A DNA stretch of 63,259 nt from Hyphomicrobiales bacterium (GCA_002401855.1 NVUH01000018.1:2995-66253); one strand, 5' to 3'. Numbered from the stretch's first letter, positions 18,103 to 27,135 are shown. Notes: a model not told the origin generated them from the sequence alone. Numbers and translations are program-made.

Positions 18103-18980
18103 TAAGCCGTCACTTTCATATCAAGCTTGGCCAAATAAGCATCAGCAGTTTGCGCCTCAGCATATAAAGTCTTCCATTCAGGTATATCGCCATCCCATTC
18201 CATCAAACTAGGTTTAGGCCCAATCATGCTTATCAGCTTATTATAAAGGCCCCACACATCATCAACCACGGCAGTTGAATGGGCATCAATCAATATTTCG
18301 CTAATGCTTTTATCATCTTCTTCGACCGCTTCAACAATATGCCCTCCCAAGTGAATCTCACCCACATATTCAACCGGAAACGCCGCCAAATAGTCATATG
18401 GGTCATACCCTTGATTGCTAGCCGAAACAAAAATATTATTGACATCTAACAACAAACCACAGCCAGTTTTCTTGGCCAGCTGGCGTAAAAATTCAGTCTC
18501 AGCATAGGGGCTGTCATCATAGGTCAAATAAACCGATGGATTCTCAATCAACACCTGCCTGCCCATATAATCTTGCATTTCATTCACATGGTTGACCAAA
18601 TGATTTAACGTTTCATCAGTATAAGGCAGCGGCAACAGGTCATTATAAAACACCCCTTCATGCGTACTCCATGCCAAATGTTCCGAAATTAAACCAGGTT
18701 CATAACGCTCAACCAAAGCCTTAAACCGCGCCAAATGCTCAGGGTTTAACCGTTCAACTGGCGAGCCTAACGACATGCCAACACCGTGCAAAGACAGCGG
18801 GTATAATTCTCTAATGGCGGTTAAATATTTATGTGGAGGGCCGCCTGCCCCCATATAATTTTCAGGATGCACTTCAAACCAACCAAGCGGCGGTTTTTCA
18901 TCCAATATATTCTTATAATGTTGGGCTTTCAAACCCACACCCGCACTATTGGGAATGTCTTTATGAGTAAATTTTGTCAT
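18102..18980 (-). CDS. bufB: BufB-like DUF692 multinuclear-iron enzyme (MbnB relative)
   Basis: This TIM-barrel protein of 292 residues belongs to DUF692, the family of MbnB, which modifies cysteine residues of precursor peptides using a di/tri-iron centre. Metal-ligand motifs are visible: GVGMSLGS with its preceding His (SLHGVG), EHLAWS, ENPSVY, LLLDVNNIFVSA, EIHLGGH and DAHSTAV. In bufferin biosynthesis the DUF692 enzyme turns core cysteines into thiooxazole rings. AGGAGATGTGA precedes the ATG. A strong terminator hairpin separates it from bufA upstream. Confidence 0.9.
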   Translation of the reverse strand: MTKFTHKDIPNSAGVGLKAQHYKNILDEKPPLGWFEVHPENYMGAGGPPHKYLTAIRELYPLSLHGVGMSLGSPVERLNPEHLARFKALVERYEPGLISEHLAWSTHEGVFYNDLLPLPYTDETLNHLVNHVNEMQDYMGRQVLIENPSVYLTYDDSPYAETEFLRQLAKKTGCGLLLDVNNIFVSASNQGYDPYDYLAAFPVEYVGEIHLGGHIVEAVEEDDKSISEILIDAHSTAVVDDVWGLYNKLISMIGPKPSLMEWDGDIPEWKTLYAEAQTADAYLAKLDMKVTA

Positions 18981-19015
18981 TCACATCTCCTAAAAATAGC
19001 ATAACGAGCTGTTGT

Positions 19016-19046
19016 AAAAAAACAACCCACCCACACGGTGGGTGGG
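19016..19046 (-). terminator. terminator/attenuator between bufA and bufBC-doxX
   Basis: On the minus strand CCCACCCAC (19046-19038) pairs perfectly with GTGGGTGGG (19034-19026) across a three-base loop and is followed, after TTG, by seven T (19022-19016). It stands 40 bases after the bufA stop and 36 bases before the bufB start. It should end most transcripts after the precursor gene and let a minority read into the enzymes. Confidence 0.85.
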
Positions 19047-19085
19047 TGGGCTGCAGATACATTATAAATCGGTTAACAATTTAAA

Positions 19086-19370
19086 TTACATTTTCATATC
19101 TGTAAGACTGCCCATAGTGCCGTCTGTATTTTCAATGCTTTCGCATGTGCCAGCAGGAACGTTTTTCCAAGCATTGGCTTGGAAATCAACAGTTGATGTA
19201 CCTTGGCAAGATGTACCAGCGCCGGCTTTACAATCATTTTCACCAGCAAGGGCAACGCCATAGCATTTTTCAACATCAGCAGCAAATGCAGGTGTTGCAA
19301 CAGCAAAACTAGAGATTGCAGCAGCGATTGCGCCAGCAATCACTAATTTAGAAGGATTAAGATTTTTCAT
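19086..19370 (-). CDS. bufA: bufferin-type RiPP precursor (DUF2282), copper-binding peptide
   Basis: A 94-residue precursor with a long signal peptide ending PAFA (residue 30) and a mature part carrying four cysteines: Cys36 (EKCYGVA), Cys47 (ENDCKAG), Cys55 (GTSCQGTS) and Cys76 (AGTCESI). This is the DUF2282/BufA1 pattern. In bufferins the two inner cysteines become thiooxazoles and the peptide, exported to the periplasm by its signal peptide, binds copper and protects the cell. The ATG follows GGAGAGTCAAAC. The bufB-bufC-doxX genes follow in the same direction. It is also annotated as a DUF2282 integral membrane protein in older sources. Confidence 0.9.
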   Translation of the reverse strand: MKNLNPSKLVIAGAIAAAISSFAVATPAFAADVEKCYGVALAGENDCKAGAGTSCQGTSTVDFQANAWKNVPAGTCESIENTDGTMGSLTDMKM

Positions 19371-19546
19371 GTTTGACTCTCCAAAGGGTTGTTTAACAAT
19401 CTGTTCGATCGATTGCCTAAAACAAATTTGAAATATTCATCACTCAATTGCAAATCACAAAAATGATAGTTAGATTCACATTCTAAACACGGTTTTGTGA
19501 GCTTACATAAATATTTAACATAACATATTGTTATATATAAATAACA
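19371..19546. other. intergenic region in front of bufA
   Basis: AT-rich DNA of about 175 bases that should hold the bufA promoter. I saw no convincing match to the SigF-type promoter known to drive bufferin genes in Caulobacter (GTAACC, 16 bases, CGAA); GTAAGC, 16 bases, AGAA occurs on the minus strand but is too weak to call. Confidence 0.3.
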
Positions 19547-19648
19547 TCAATTACGCAGCCAAGAAAAATCATCACTACCGCCAAATGCGGGGTCAATAAC
19601 CTCTACATCTTCTGACATTTTTTCCACAACCAGCTGTCTTGTGATCAC
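19547..19648 (-). CDS. possible 23-33 residue microprotein overlapping the galE stop
   Basis: After galE the minus strand has a short open frame ending DPAFGGSDDFSWLRN at 19547. It can start at GTG 19648, overlapping the galE TGA, or at ATG 19618 (MSEDVEVIDPAFGG). The composition (acidic, ending in Trp-Leu-Arg-Asn) looks non-random but the frame is short and has no clear ribosome site. It may be spurious or a decayed gene end. Confidence 0.25.
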   Translation of the reverse strand: MITRQLVVEKMSEDVEVIDPAFGGSDDFSWLRN

Positions 19649-20631
19649 CTGTTGCGGGTTTTTAAATATGTTTCCCAATCAAATGCATTTTTCACAATCA
19701 ATTCTAAATCGTTATAATTAGGCTGCCAATTTAATTTGGCTTTCGCCAGGTCAGAATTTGCCACCACAATCGGTGGGTCACCAGCACGGCGCGGCACTTC
19801 ACGCACCTCAAAATCCACACCCGATACTTTCTTAACGGCTGATAGAACCTCGCGCACCGTAAAGCCATCGCCATAGCCACAATTCATAATATCCGATGTG
19901 CCACCAGCCCGCAAATATTGCAGAGCCAAATAATGCGCTTGGGTCAAGTCAGACACATGAATATAATCACGAATGCAAGTGCCATCCCTTGTGTCATAAT
20001 CCGTGCCATAAATCTCCATATGATCACGATCACCCAACGCCACTTGGTTGGCCACTTTAATCAAATGGGTCGCATTGGGTGTTGATTGCCCCGCACGGCC
20101 TTTCGGATCAGCCCCTGCAACATTAAAATAACGCAATGCCACATAATTGAAATCATGCGCAAAAGCAGTGTCTTCCAACATCCATTCAGTCATTAATTTC
20201 GAACGACCATAAGGCGACATCGGGTCTTTAGGGGTGGTCTCAAACACTTGTTCAACTTGCACATCACCATAAACTGCTGCAGTCGATGAAAAAATAAAAT
20301 GCTTCACGCCGCTGTTAACCACGGCTTGCAACAAGTTGCGAGTTTTAGCGGTGTTATTGCTATAATATAGCAGCGGGTCTGCAACTGATTCTGGCACAAT
20401 AATCGAGCCAGCAAAATGTATAACCGCGTCAACCTTATATTGCTTAATGGTTTGCTCAACCAGATATGTGTCAGTAATGTCACCCATCACCAGATCGGCA
20501 TCTTCATGTATTGACCAATCTCTACCCGTGCTTAAATTGTCAATCACCACCACTTTTTCACCAGCATCCACTAGGTTCAACACCATATGACTACCAATAT
20601 AACCCGCGCCGCCTGTCACTAAAACTGTCAT
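19645..20631 (-). CDS. galE: UDP-glucose 4-epimerase
   Basis: This is an NAD-dependent short-chain epimerase interconverting UDP-glucose and UDP-galactose. It shows the Rossmann motif VTGGAGYIGSH, DNLSTG, a catalytic SSTAAVYG followed by YGRSK (Tyr-x-x-x-Lys), and substrate loops YFNVAGADPKGRAGQ and VREVPRRAGDPP. ATG 20631 is preferred to the GTG at 20637. It is divergent from galU, 128 bases away, which makes the UDP-glucose it uses; both feed surface polysaccharide. Confidence 0.95.
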   Translation of the reverse strand: MTVLVTGGAGYIGSHMVLNLVDAGEKVVVIDNLSTGRDWSIHEDADLVMGDITDTYLVEQTIKQYKVDAVIHFAGSIIVPESVADPLLYYSNNTAKTRNLLQAVVNSGVKHFIFSSTAAVYGDVQVEQVFETTPKDPMSPYGRSKLMTEWMLEDTAFAHDFNYVALRYFNVAGADPKGRAGQSTPNATHLIKVANQVALGDRDHMEIYGTDYDTRDGTCIRDYIHVSDLTQAHYLALQYLRAGGTSDIMNCGYGDGFTVREVLSAVKKVSGVDFEVREVPRRAGDPPIVVANSDLAKAKLNWQPNYNDLELIVKNAFDWETYLKTRNR

Positions 20632-20759
20632 ACTCACCCAATTGGTTAACTTTTTATATAGAATATTCTACTAATTTCATATAAATGCATAACAAAATGC
20701 CTTATAGATATCGTTAATTAAATCATTAAAATCACAAATATAAACTAAAGAGACATTTC

Positions 20760-21635
20760 ATGGCAAATCCCATCAAAACCGCTGTCTTTCCTGTTGCAGG
20801 CTTAGGCACACGCTTTCTACCCGCCACCAAGGCTATGCCTAAAGAAATGCTCACCGTGGTTGATAAACCGCTCATCCAATATGCGGTTGAAGAAGCCAAA
20901 GAAGCTGGTGTAGAACATTTCATATTTGTCACCGGCCGCAATAAAAATATAATTGAAGATCATTTTGATCGCCAATATGAGCTGATGAATATTCTCAAAG
21001 AAAAAAATAAAATCGACCAAATCAGCATATTAGAGCATGATTTACCCAGCGCAGGCCAAACCAGTTTCACCCGCCAACAACAACCATTAGGCCTTGGCCA
21101 TGCCGTTTGGTGCGCCCGCCATATGATTGGCAAAGAACCATTTGCATTGCTATTGCCCGATATGATGGTCCAATCCGAAATTGGCGCACTCAAACAAATG
21201 ACAGAGCAATATGAAAAACACGGCAATAATGTTGTCGGCCTTTACGAAGTGCCACATGAAGATGTTTACCAATACGGCGTGGTTAAAATTGATGAGCAAG
21301 ATCGCAAGCAAGTCAAAATCACCGATATGGTCGAAAAACCCAAAATCGAAGATGCGCCCTCTAACCTCATGATTATGGGCCGCTATATATTACAACCCGA
21401 AATTATGATGCTGCTAGGCACCCAAAACAAGGGCGCGGGTGGCGAGATTCAATTGACCGATGCCATGTTGAAATTATTAGAATTCCAGGGTTTTTCTGGC
21501 GTTAAAATAGATGGTAAATTGTTTGATTGCGGCAGTAAACTAGGCTTTTTGTCGGCCAATGTATCCTTCGCGCTAGAACATCCCGAGGTCGGCGCCGATT
21601 TCCGCAATGCGGTAAAAGCCCTGCTTAAAAATTAG
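20760..21635 (+). CDS. galU: UTP--glucose-1-phosphate uridylyltransferase
   Basis: GalU makes UDP-glucose from UTP and glucose-1-phosphate. The nucleotide-binding start VAGLGTRFLPATKAMPKEML, the DKPLIQYAVEEA motif, GLGHAVWCARHMIG and LLPDMM are all in place, at the family length of 291 residues. AAAGAGACATTTC precedes the ATG. It is divergent from galE. Confidence 0.95.
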   Translation: MANPIKTAVFPVAGLGTRFLPATKAMPKEMLTVVDKPLIQYAVEEAKEAGVEHFIFVTGRNKNIIEDHFDRQYELMNILKEKNKIDQISILEHDLPSAGQTSFTRQQQPLGLGHAVWCARHMIGKEPFALLLPDMMVQSEIGALKQMTEQYEKHGNNVVGLYEVPHEDVYQYGVVKIDEQDRKQVKITDMVEKPKIEDAPSNLMIMGRYILQPEIMMLLGTQNKGAGGEIQLTDAMLKLLEFQGFSGVKIDGKLFDCGSKLGFLSANVSFALEHPEVGADFRNAVKALLKN

Positions 21636-21691
21636 AATATACACTTTTACTTTAAAACCACGGCCACCCTTTTCATGGGTAAAAACCTCAA

Positions 21692-23032
21692 TTAATTATG
21701 CAGCGACAAACCTATAGTCGCACCATAATTTTGCGACCACCCTTCATCTGCATTGGTCTGGTAGCCATATTCAACCCCAGCAAATAAGTCTACATTGTCA
21801 AAAACCGCATAAGTGATATTGGCATTGGCCGAGATGTCCTCGCCTTCATTAGGGCCTGAAAGAGCCACTCCATATTCAGCAGCCGCGCTAAGCTCAATGC
21901 TGCTAGCAAGTGCAACCGACAAGTCTGCGCCAATTTTTCTATTTTCTGAATCAAGCACAACATTGGTGCTTGTCGTATATTCGCCAGCGGCATAAATTGA
22001 ACCAGAAACACCACCACCTAAACTAGCTATCAATTTTACATCTGCACCATAGGAGTGAGTTGTACAGCCACATTCAACCACATGATAACCGTATGAGCCA
22101 GCCGCTTCCACAGCAACTTGATTGTTAAAGTTATAGGTGCCACCGGCTCTAATGCCATAAGCAGTTTCATTTAAATTCGGTGTCGGGGTGATGACAAATT
22201 GTTTCGCGGTATAATTAACTTCAGCAAATATAGAAGCAGATTGATCTAAATGATGATTAAGCCGCAACCCCACTCCATAAATGCCATTGTCTTTTGCCTC
22301 TTCACTATATGTAGTGTCATCATTTTGTAACGTTTCATCATAAATGTCATTTATATACATGCCAGTTAGAGACAAGCCAAATTGACCCATCATTTTTTCG
22401 GCAAAACCCGAAACATCAAGACTTCTATATGTACCTGAGCTAGCTGGGTCAGAAGAACTTGAATTAAAATATTTTTTATCATAGCCAGCCGTAACGCCAA
22501 AAGCAAAATCACCTTCTTTTATCACCAAAAAATCAGCTTCTGAGCGGCCTAAATCATAATCAGTCGCTGTATCACCTAATTCATAATTTAAACTGGAATA
22601 AAGCGAACCGCCAAATTCAACGCCATTTTCTTGCGCGCGATAAGCAAAATAAGGGCGCAATTCCACAAATGCTTGGCTGCTTATGGTGGTAGTTGTGCCA
22701 TTATTCACTTCATAACCATTATTGGTAACCGAAACATCAACCGATGCAATAAAGCTCGCCTGACTTTGCTCTTGAGATTGGCTTTGCGATTGCGCTTGAT
22801 ACTGGCTTTGCACTTGATATTGGCTTTGAGCTTGAGCTTGGTATTGACCTTGTGCTTGATATTGTATCTGACGTTTCACCGGCGGCATAATTGGCGGCAA
22901 TATAGGCAACGGATATTGTGGTCTGGGATAAATCACATCCCCCGCCAATACAGCATTACCTGTCATATTGGCAGTCGCAACACTAGCGAATAGGATTATT
23001 CTTACTAGTTTTAAAATTCTAAATCCAAACAT
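21692..23032 (-). CDS. outer-membrane beta-barrel protein with a Gln/Ser/Tyr-rich N-terminal stretch
   Basis: From ATG 23032 the product has a signal peptide (FRILKLVRIILFASVA, cleavage near VLAGD), a Pro-rich segment (YPRPQYPLPILPPIMPPV), then about 37 residues made almost only of Gln with Ala, Ser and Tyr in YQAQSQ-like repeats, and then alternating beta strands of a barrel to an aromatic-free C-terminus (IGLSLHN). Strand periodicity and Tyr/Gly content suggest a 16-strand barrel of a surface or capsule-related kind. I do not recognise the family. GAGGTCATAAAG lies upstream of the start; an in-frame start at 23080 is less likely. Confidence 0.75.
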   Translation of the reverse strand: MFGFRILKLVRIILFASVATANMTGNAVLAGDVIYPRPQYPLPILPPIMPPVKRQIQYQAQGQYQAQAQSQYQVQSQYQAQSQSQSQEQSQASFIASVDVSVTNNGYEVNNGTTTTISSQAFVELRPYFAYRAQENGVEFGGSLYSSLNYELGDTATDYDLGRSEADFLVIKEGDFAFGVTAGYDKKYFNSSSSDPASSGTYRSLDVSGFAEKMMGQFGLSLTGMYINDIYDETLQNDDTTYSEEAKDNGIYGVGLRLNHHLDQSASIFAEVNYTAKQFVITPTPNLNETAYGIRAGGTYNFNNQVAVEAAGSYGYHVVECGCTTHSYGADVKLIASLGGGVSGSIYAAGEYTTSTNVVLDSENRKIGADLSVALASSIELSAAAEYGVALSGPNEGEDISANANITYAVFDNVDLFAGVEYGYQTNADEGWSQNYGATIGLSLHN

Positions 23033-23242
23033 AATCTTTATGACCTCAATTAATATAATGCATATCAACCGCTCCCACAAAGCACAATCGACCTAACTAT
23101 CATTTACGGTAATTAAACAGCGTTAAAATCGGGTTAATTATAATGCTTAAACTTTCTCCAAAAAGTTAGGAATTTTTTAGGGAAATAATTTTATGATCGG
23201 CAACATTGAATTCAACCTAGGTATTGAGTGAATGAGGATAAA

Positions 23243-24019
23243 ATGGATTTAGCAACAATTGTCGGCATGATATTGGGCTTTGCGCTCGTCATTATCGCCA
23301 TGGTCTTGGGTGGTGGTGTTGGTCAATTTGGCGACATGCAGTCCGCCCTCATCGTGGTCGGTGGCGCAGCGGCAACCACTCTCATGCGTTTCTCGCTCAA
23401 AGGCATTGGTTCGGCAGTTGTGATGGGTTCGAAATTAGCTTTCACCCATAAAAATGTCAGCCCGCGCGAAATGCTAGACCAAATCACCGATCTTTCAGAT
23501 TTAATGCGTAAAAACGGCCCATTAGGTCTAGAAGAAGCCGAGATTAAAGACGACTTCCTCAAAAAAGGCATTCAATATATTTCTGATGGTTATGATGATG
23601 TATTTATCCGTAGCAATTTAGAGCGTGAGCGCGATCAAAATTTAAGCCGTTTGGCCGAAGGGCAGCGCTTTTATTCAGCCATTAACGACAGCGCACCAGC
23701 TTTTGGTATGATCGGCACACTGGTTGGTTTGGTTGCCATGTTAGGCTCTATGGATGATCCATCAAAAATTGGCCCCTCAATGGCCATCGCATTGCTCACG
23801 ACATTATATGGCGCGATGATCGCCAACGTCATCGCCAAACCCATTTCAGATAAATTAGAAGCTAAATTCGAGCTTGAAGAAACCAACACATCTTTGGTTA
23901 TTGACGGCGTTGTAGCCATCCGCAACAGCACCAGCCCCGATCTGATCAAAGAATCTTTAGCCGCCTATCTACCATATCCAATGCGCGAAGGCTTGATCGA
24001 AGATCTAGACGCTGCATAA
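23243..24019 (+). CDS. flagellar stator protein, PomA/MotA family
   Basis: Four-helix ion-channel subunit of the flagellar motor. The opening MDLATIVGMILGFALVIIAM, the cytoplasmic loop with FIRSNLERERDQ and the channel helices FGMIGTLVGLVAML and GPSMAIALLTTLYGAMIANV closely follow Vibrio PomA (about 255 residues), the sodium-driven type. ATG 23243 follows GAGGATAAA; a GTG at 23228 is less likely. It pairs with the PomB-like gene 50 bases downstream. No other flagellar gene lies in the window. Confidence 0.88.
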   Translation: MDLATIVGMILGFALVIIAMVLGGGVGQFGDMQSALIVVGGAAATTLMRFSLKGIGSAVVMGSKLAFTHKNVSPREMLDQITDLSDLMRKNGPLGLEEAEIKDDFLKKGIQYISDGYDDVFIRSNLERERDQNLSRLAEGQRFYSAINDSAPAFGMIGTLVGLVAMLGSMDDPSKIGPSMAIALLTTLYGAMIANVIAKPISDKLEAKFELEETNTSLVIDGVVAIRNSTSPDLIKESLAAYLPYPMREGLIEDLDAA

Positions 24020-24069
24020 AACCAAACATCACCCAAAATTCATAACATAATCTAGAATGGATTAACATC

Positions 24070-24921
24070 ATGAAAAAGAAAGTCAAAGAAGGCGCGCCTG
24101 AATGGCTGGTATTATTTGCCGATCTTATGAGCTTGCTGGTGGTGTTTTTTGTGCTGATCATTTCTTTCTCCATTCAAGATGATAAAAAACTGCAAGTGGT
24201 GGCAGGCTCAATGCGCGAAGCATTTGGCGTGCAATTTGAGCGGCGCATTTCAGGCATGATTGAAGTTGATGGCACACCGGTGCATTTATTCACCAAGCAA
24301 CCCGCCTTGGTAGAGAATGACAAAGACACCAATTATATGGATGAAGACCATACTGAACATCGCAAGCAAGGTTCAGAGGCCAACACTTATGACATTAAAA
24401 AAACCATAATTGAACGGTCACGCCAATTTGTCACCGCCGCCGCTTCCTTGCGCCAAGCGTGGCAAGAAATGCCCGAGCTGGTCGAAATTTCAAACAACAT
24501 TCAAATGGAAGAAAGCCCCGAAGGCCTTAACATTCAATTGATTGATGAAAACGGCCGCTCCATGTTCCGCCAAGGTTCAGCCCAACCCTATAGCCGCACC
24601 CGCAAGCTCATCGCCAGCATGGCACCTATTCTGGCCAATTTACCCAACCGTATTTCCATCACAGGCCATACCGATAGCGCCATCTTGCGTAATGATAATG
24701 ATTATGGCCAATGGGAATTGTCGGCAGATCGCGCCGCCATGGTACGGCGCATATTATCCGCCAATGGCATACCACATGATCAGTTTTTTGAAATTTCAGG
24801 CAAAGCCGACACCCAGCCACTTTTCCCCAGCGATACGCTATTAGCCGCCAATAGACGGGTCAGCATTCTCATTATGGCCGAAGCCCCGCCTATACCAATA
24901 GAGCATTATAATGGTCGTTAA
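24070..24921 (+). CDS. flagellar stator protein, PomB/MotB family, with OmpA-type peptidoglycan-binding domain
   Basis: The single N-terminal membrane helix holds the ion-carrying Asp18 in FADLMSLLVVFFVLIISFS, nearly the same wording as PomB, and a plug-like segment (VVAGSMREAFGVQ) follows. The C-terminal half is an OmpA/MotB peptidoglycan-binding domain (SITGHTDSAI, QWELSADRAAMVRR, ANRRVSI). With the upstream PomA-like protein it forms a complete stator. The sodium preference is an inference from resemblance. Confidence 0.88.
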   Translation: MKKKVKEGAPEWLVLFADLMSLLVVFFVLIISFSIQDDKKLQVVAGSMREAFGVQFERRISGMIEVDGTPVHLFTKQPALVENDKDTNYMDEDHTEHRKQGSEANTYDIKKTIIERSRQFVTAAASLRQAWQEMPELVEISNNIQMEESPEGLNIQLIDENGRSMFRQGSAQPYSRTRKLIASMAPILANLPNRISITGHTDSAILRNDNDYGQWELSADRAAMVRRILSANGIPHDQFFEISGKADTQPLFPSDTLLAANRRVSILIMAEAPPIPIEHYNGR

Positions 24922-24951
24922 AACTTAAGCCCCATTAAAGCTTAAGCCCCA

Positions 24952-25401
24952 TTAAACCGCTTCGACAATAAATTTTTGATCTTTTTTGCCAATAATTTTA
25001 ACTTTATCACCCGCTTCAGCGTCATCGCCCAGCACCGTCCAAACACTATCTTTAATCTTGGCTTTGCCACTGCCATTTTCGATAGCAGTTTGCAACGTCA
25101 CCACATCACCAATAAACGCCGCCATCGGGTCATTAATCGGGTGGTCTTCATGCACCACTTGCTTAGACTTAAAATATTTACGCCCCGCATACATACTTAA
25201 AAAGCCAATAAGCGCAAAAATCAGTACTTCATACTGCCAACCAAAATCAAACACCCAAGCAATGCCTGCCACAATAAATGCTGCAAAAGCAAAGAATAAA
25301 AAGAACACACCTGGTGCCAAAATCTCCAAACCAAGCAACACCGCCGCAGCGATGAGCCAGCCCCATTCATTCAAAATCTCTTGAAAATTACTTAAATCCA
25401 T
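24952..25401 (-). CDS. NfeD-like membrane protein
   Basis: A 149-residue protein with two or three membrane helices (about 12-75) and a soluble OB-fold tail (GDVVTLQTAIENGSGKAKI, VWTVLGDDAEAGDKVKIIG), which is the NfeD pattern. NfeD proteins partner SPFH proteins in membrane microdomains. The start codon overlaps the stop of the SPFH gene by one base (TAATG). Its end falls in a 16-bp tandem duplication (CTTAAGCCCCATTAAA, about 24924-24956), so the last codons may be recently altered. Confidence 0.9.
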   Translation of the reverse strand: MDLSNFQEILNEWGWLIAAAVLLGLEILAPGVFFLFFAFAAFIVAGIAWVFDFGWQYEVLIFALIGFLSMYAGRKYFKSKQVVHEDHPINDPMAAFIGDVVTLQTAIENGSGKAKIKDSVWTVLGDDAEAGDKVKIIGKKDQKFIVEAV

Positions 25402-26315
25402 TACTTCTTACCTATGTCCTTGGTTAATTCGGCAATGCCCGCAATAGAGCCAATAATACCCGATGTCTCAAGTGGCATCATCAATATCTTCTGATTGGGC
25501 GATTTGGCAATTTCTTTTAAAGCTTCAACATATTTCTCAGCAATAAAATAATTAATCGCATTCACATCGCCAGTAGAAATTGAGTCAGACACCATTTGCA
25601 CCGCTTTGGCCTCAGCTTGGGCCAGCCGCTCACGCGCCTCAGCTTCCAAAAAAGCCGCAGCTTTCATACCTTCAGCTTCAAGCACAGCGGCGTTCCGTTC
25701 GCCCTCAGCTCGCAAAACTTCAGCAGCTTTCAAACCTTCGGCCTCTAAAATATTCGCCCGTTTATCACGCTCGGCTTTCATTTGGCGACCCATAGATTCA
25801 ACCAAATCATCAGGTGGTAAAATATCTTTAATCTCAATACGCGTCACTTTTACGCCCCACGTTTCAGCTGCATGATCAACCACACTCAGCAACCGCACAT
25901 TAATTTCATCACGCTTAGAGAGCAGTTCATCCAAATCCATACTGCCCATCACATTCCGAATGTTGGTCATGGTTAAGTTTAGCAGGGCATTTTCTAAATC
26001 ATTCACCGCATATGAGGCTTTAGAAGCATCCAACACCACAAAGAATGTCACGCCATCAACGGCCACCATAGCATTGTCTTTGGTAATCACTTCTTGCGAT
26101 GGCACGTTAAACACCCGTTCCATCATATTCACTTTATGGCCAATGCCATCAATAATCGGCACCAATATATTCAATCCAGGCTTTAAAGTCTTAAAATAAC
26201 GGCCGAACCGCTCTGCCGTATATTGATAACCCTGCGGCACCAAACGTATCGAGCGCAATACAATGATCAGCACCACAACCAGCACCACGATCACAAAAAT
26301 AGTAAATCCGTCCAT
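25401..26315 (-). CDS. SPFH/band-7 protein, QmcA/stomatin-like
   Basis: One N-terminal membrane helix ([20 protein letters not shown]), an SPFH domain starting [20 protein letters not shown], and a coiled coil rich in Ala and Glu ([20 protein letters not shown]) mark a stomatin-like scaffold. QmcA-type proteins associate with FtsH and membrane quality control. ATG 26315 is chosen because AAGGAG lies six bases before it. Transcribed with the NfeD-like gene. Confidence 0.93.
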   Translation of the reverse strand: MDGFTIFVIVVLVVVLIIVLRSIRLVPQGYQYTAERFGRYFKTLKPGLNILVPIIDGIGHKVNMMERVFNVPSQEVITKDNAMVAVDGVTFFVVLDASKASYAVNDLENALLNLTMTNIRNVMGSMDLDELLSKRDEINVRLLSVVDHAAETWGVKVTRIEIKDILPPDDLVESMGRQMKAERDKRANILEAEGLKAAEVLRAEGERNAAVLEAEGMKAAAFLEAEARERLAQAEAKAVQMVSDSISTGDVNAINYFIAEKYVEALKEIAKSPNQKILMMPLETSGIIGSIAGIAELTKDIGKK

Positions 26316-26514
26316 TATCATCTCCTTCAAATTAATTGATTCTCATATAACTCATTATATACAATATCTCATATTTTTCGTAAATATAGTAAAATATACA
26401 TATTTTCAATAAGTTACCTGAATTAGTAGAAATATTTTTAAAATAATCTTGAAAATCCATCCACCCTAACCATCTCTATAGGGTAACAGCAAAAAGGAAA
26501 TCAAAGGAAACATA

Positions 26515-26982
26515 ATGAACCATTCAGCTACAAATAATCAATATAAATGTCGCAATAGTAACAGCAATTGGCGCTTGCCAAACATCGCATTCATGGTTGG
26601 TGGCTTTATGCTATTTCCACCAGTGGGTTTTGCTGTACTGGCGTGGCTGGTCATCGGCAAAAATGTCGACATTCTCGGCTCTATTAAAGGTAAATTCAAC
26701 TCAGGTTCACCTTCTATGAAGCAAAAGTTCAAATATCGCCATCATTATAGCCACACAGGCAATAGCGCGTTTGACTCATATAAACATGACAGCATCAGCC
26801 GTTTAGAAGAAGAAATGCAACGCCGCAAAGAGCAATTGAAAGAAGAAGAAACAGCGTTTAATGACTTTGTGATCAATCTTCAAAAATCAAAAGATCAAGC
26901 CGAATTTGATCAATTTATGCAAGCTCAAAAAGCAGCTGCCAAAGCAGCAACTGAAATGAGAACCTCAGACGATAGCGAATAA
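26515..26982 (+). CDS. DUF2852 membrane protein, first of a tandem pair
   Basis: A single hydrophobic region (WRLPNIAFMVGGFMLFPPVG followed by FAVLAWLVIGKNVD) marks DUF2852, a Rhizobiales-type membrane protein of unknown function. The C-terminal half is a charged coiled coil (SISRLEEEMQRRKEQLKEEE). AAAGGAAACATA precedes the ATG. It is paralogous to the next gene, which even shares the leader GGTAACAGCAAA. A terminator follows it, so each copy is probably transcribed alone. Confidence 0.85.
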   Translation: MNHSATNNQYKCRNSNSNWRLPNIAFMVGGFMLFPPVGFAVLAWLVIGKNVDILGSIKGKFNSGSPSMKQKFKYRHHYSHTGNSAFDSYKHDSISRLEEEMQRRKEQLKEEETAFNDFVINLQKSKDQAEFDQFMQAQKAAAKAATEMRTSDDSE

Positions 26983-27010
26983 ATCTCCCCTCATTTATCG
27001 CTAAAACCAA

Positions 27011-27043
27011 AAGCCTCGTTCATTCATTGAACGGGGTTTTTTT
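27011..27043 (+). terminator. intrinsic terminator between the two DUF2852 genes
   Basis: CCTCGTTCA (27014-27022) pairs with TGAACGGGG (27028-27036), with one G-T pair, and is followed by seven T. Confidence 0.9.
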
Positions 27044-27135
27044 GTTTTAAATCAATATATTAATTATTTATTCCCGCCCCTTGAACTTACCCAAAAGCAC
27101 CCTATTTTAATAAGGTAACAGCAAAGGAAACAATC

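Noticed and set aside
18102-18980. Methanobactin locus
   Set aside because: DUF692 is shared with MbnB, but the precursor has a signal peptide and DUF2282 features, and there is no MbnC, MbnT or MbnM type gene, so bufferin fits better.
24924-24956. 16-bp tandem repeat CTTAAGCCCCATTAAA as a regulatory or mobile site
   Set aside because: It is a single short duplication at the end of the NfeD-like gene with no symmetry or second copy nearby; most likely replication slippage.
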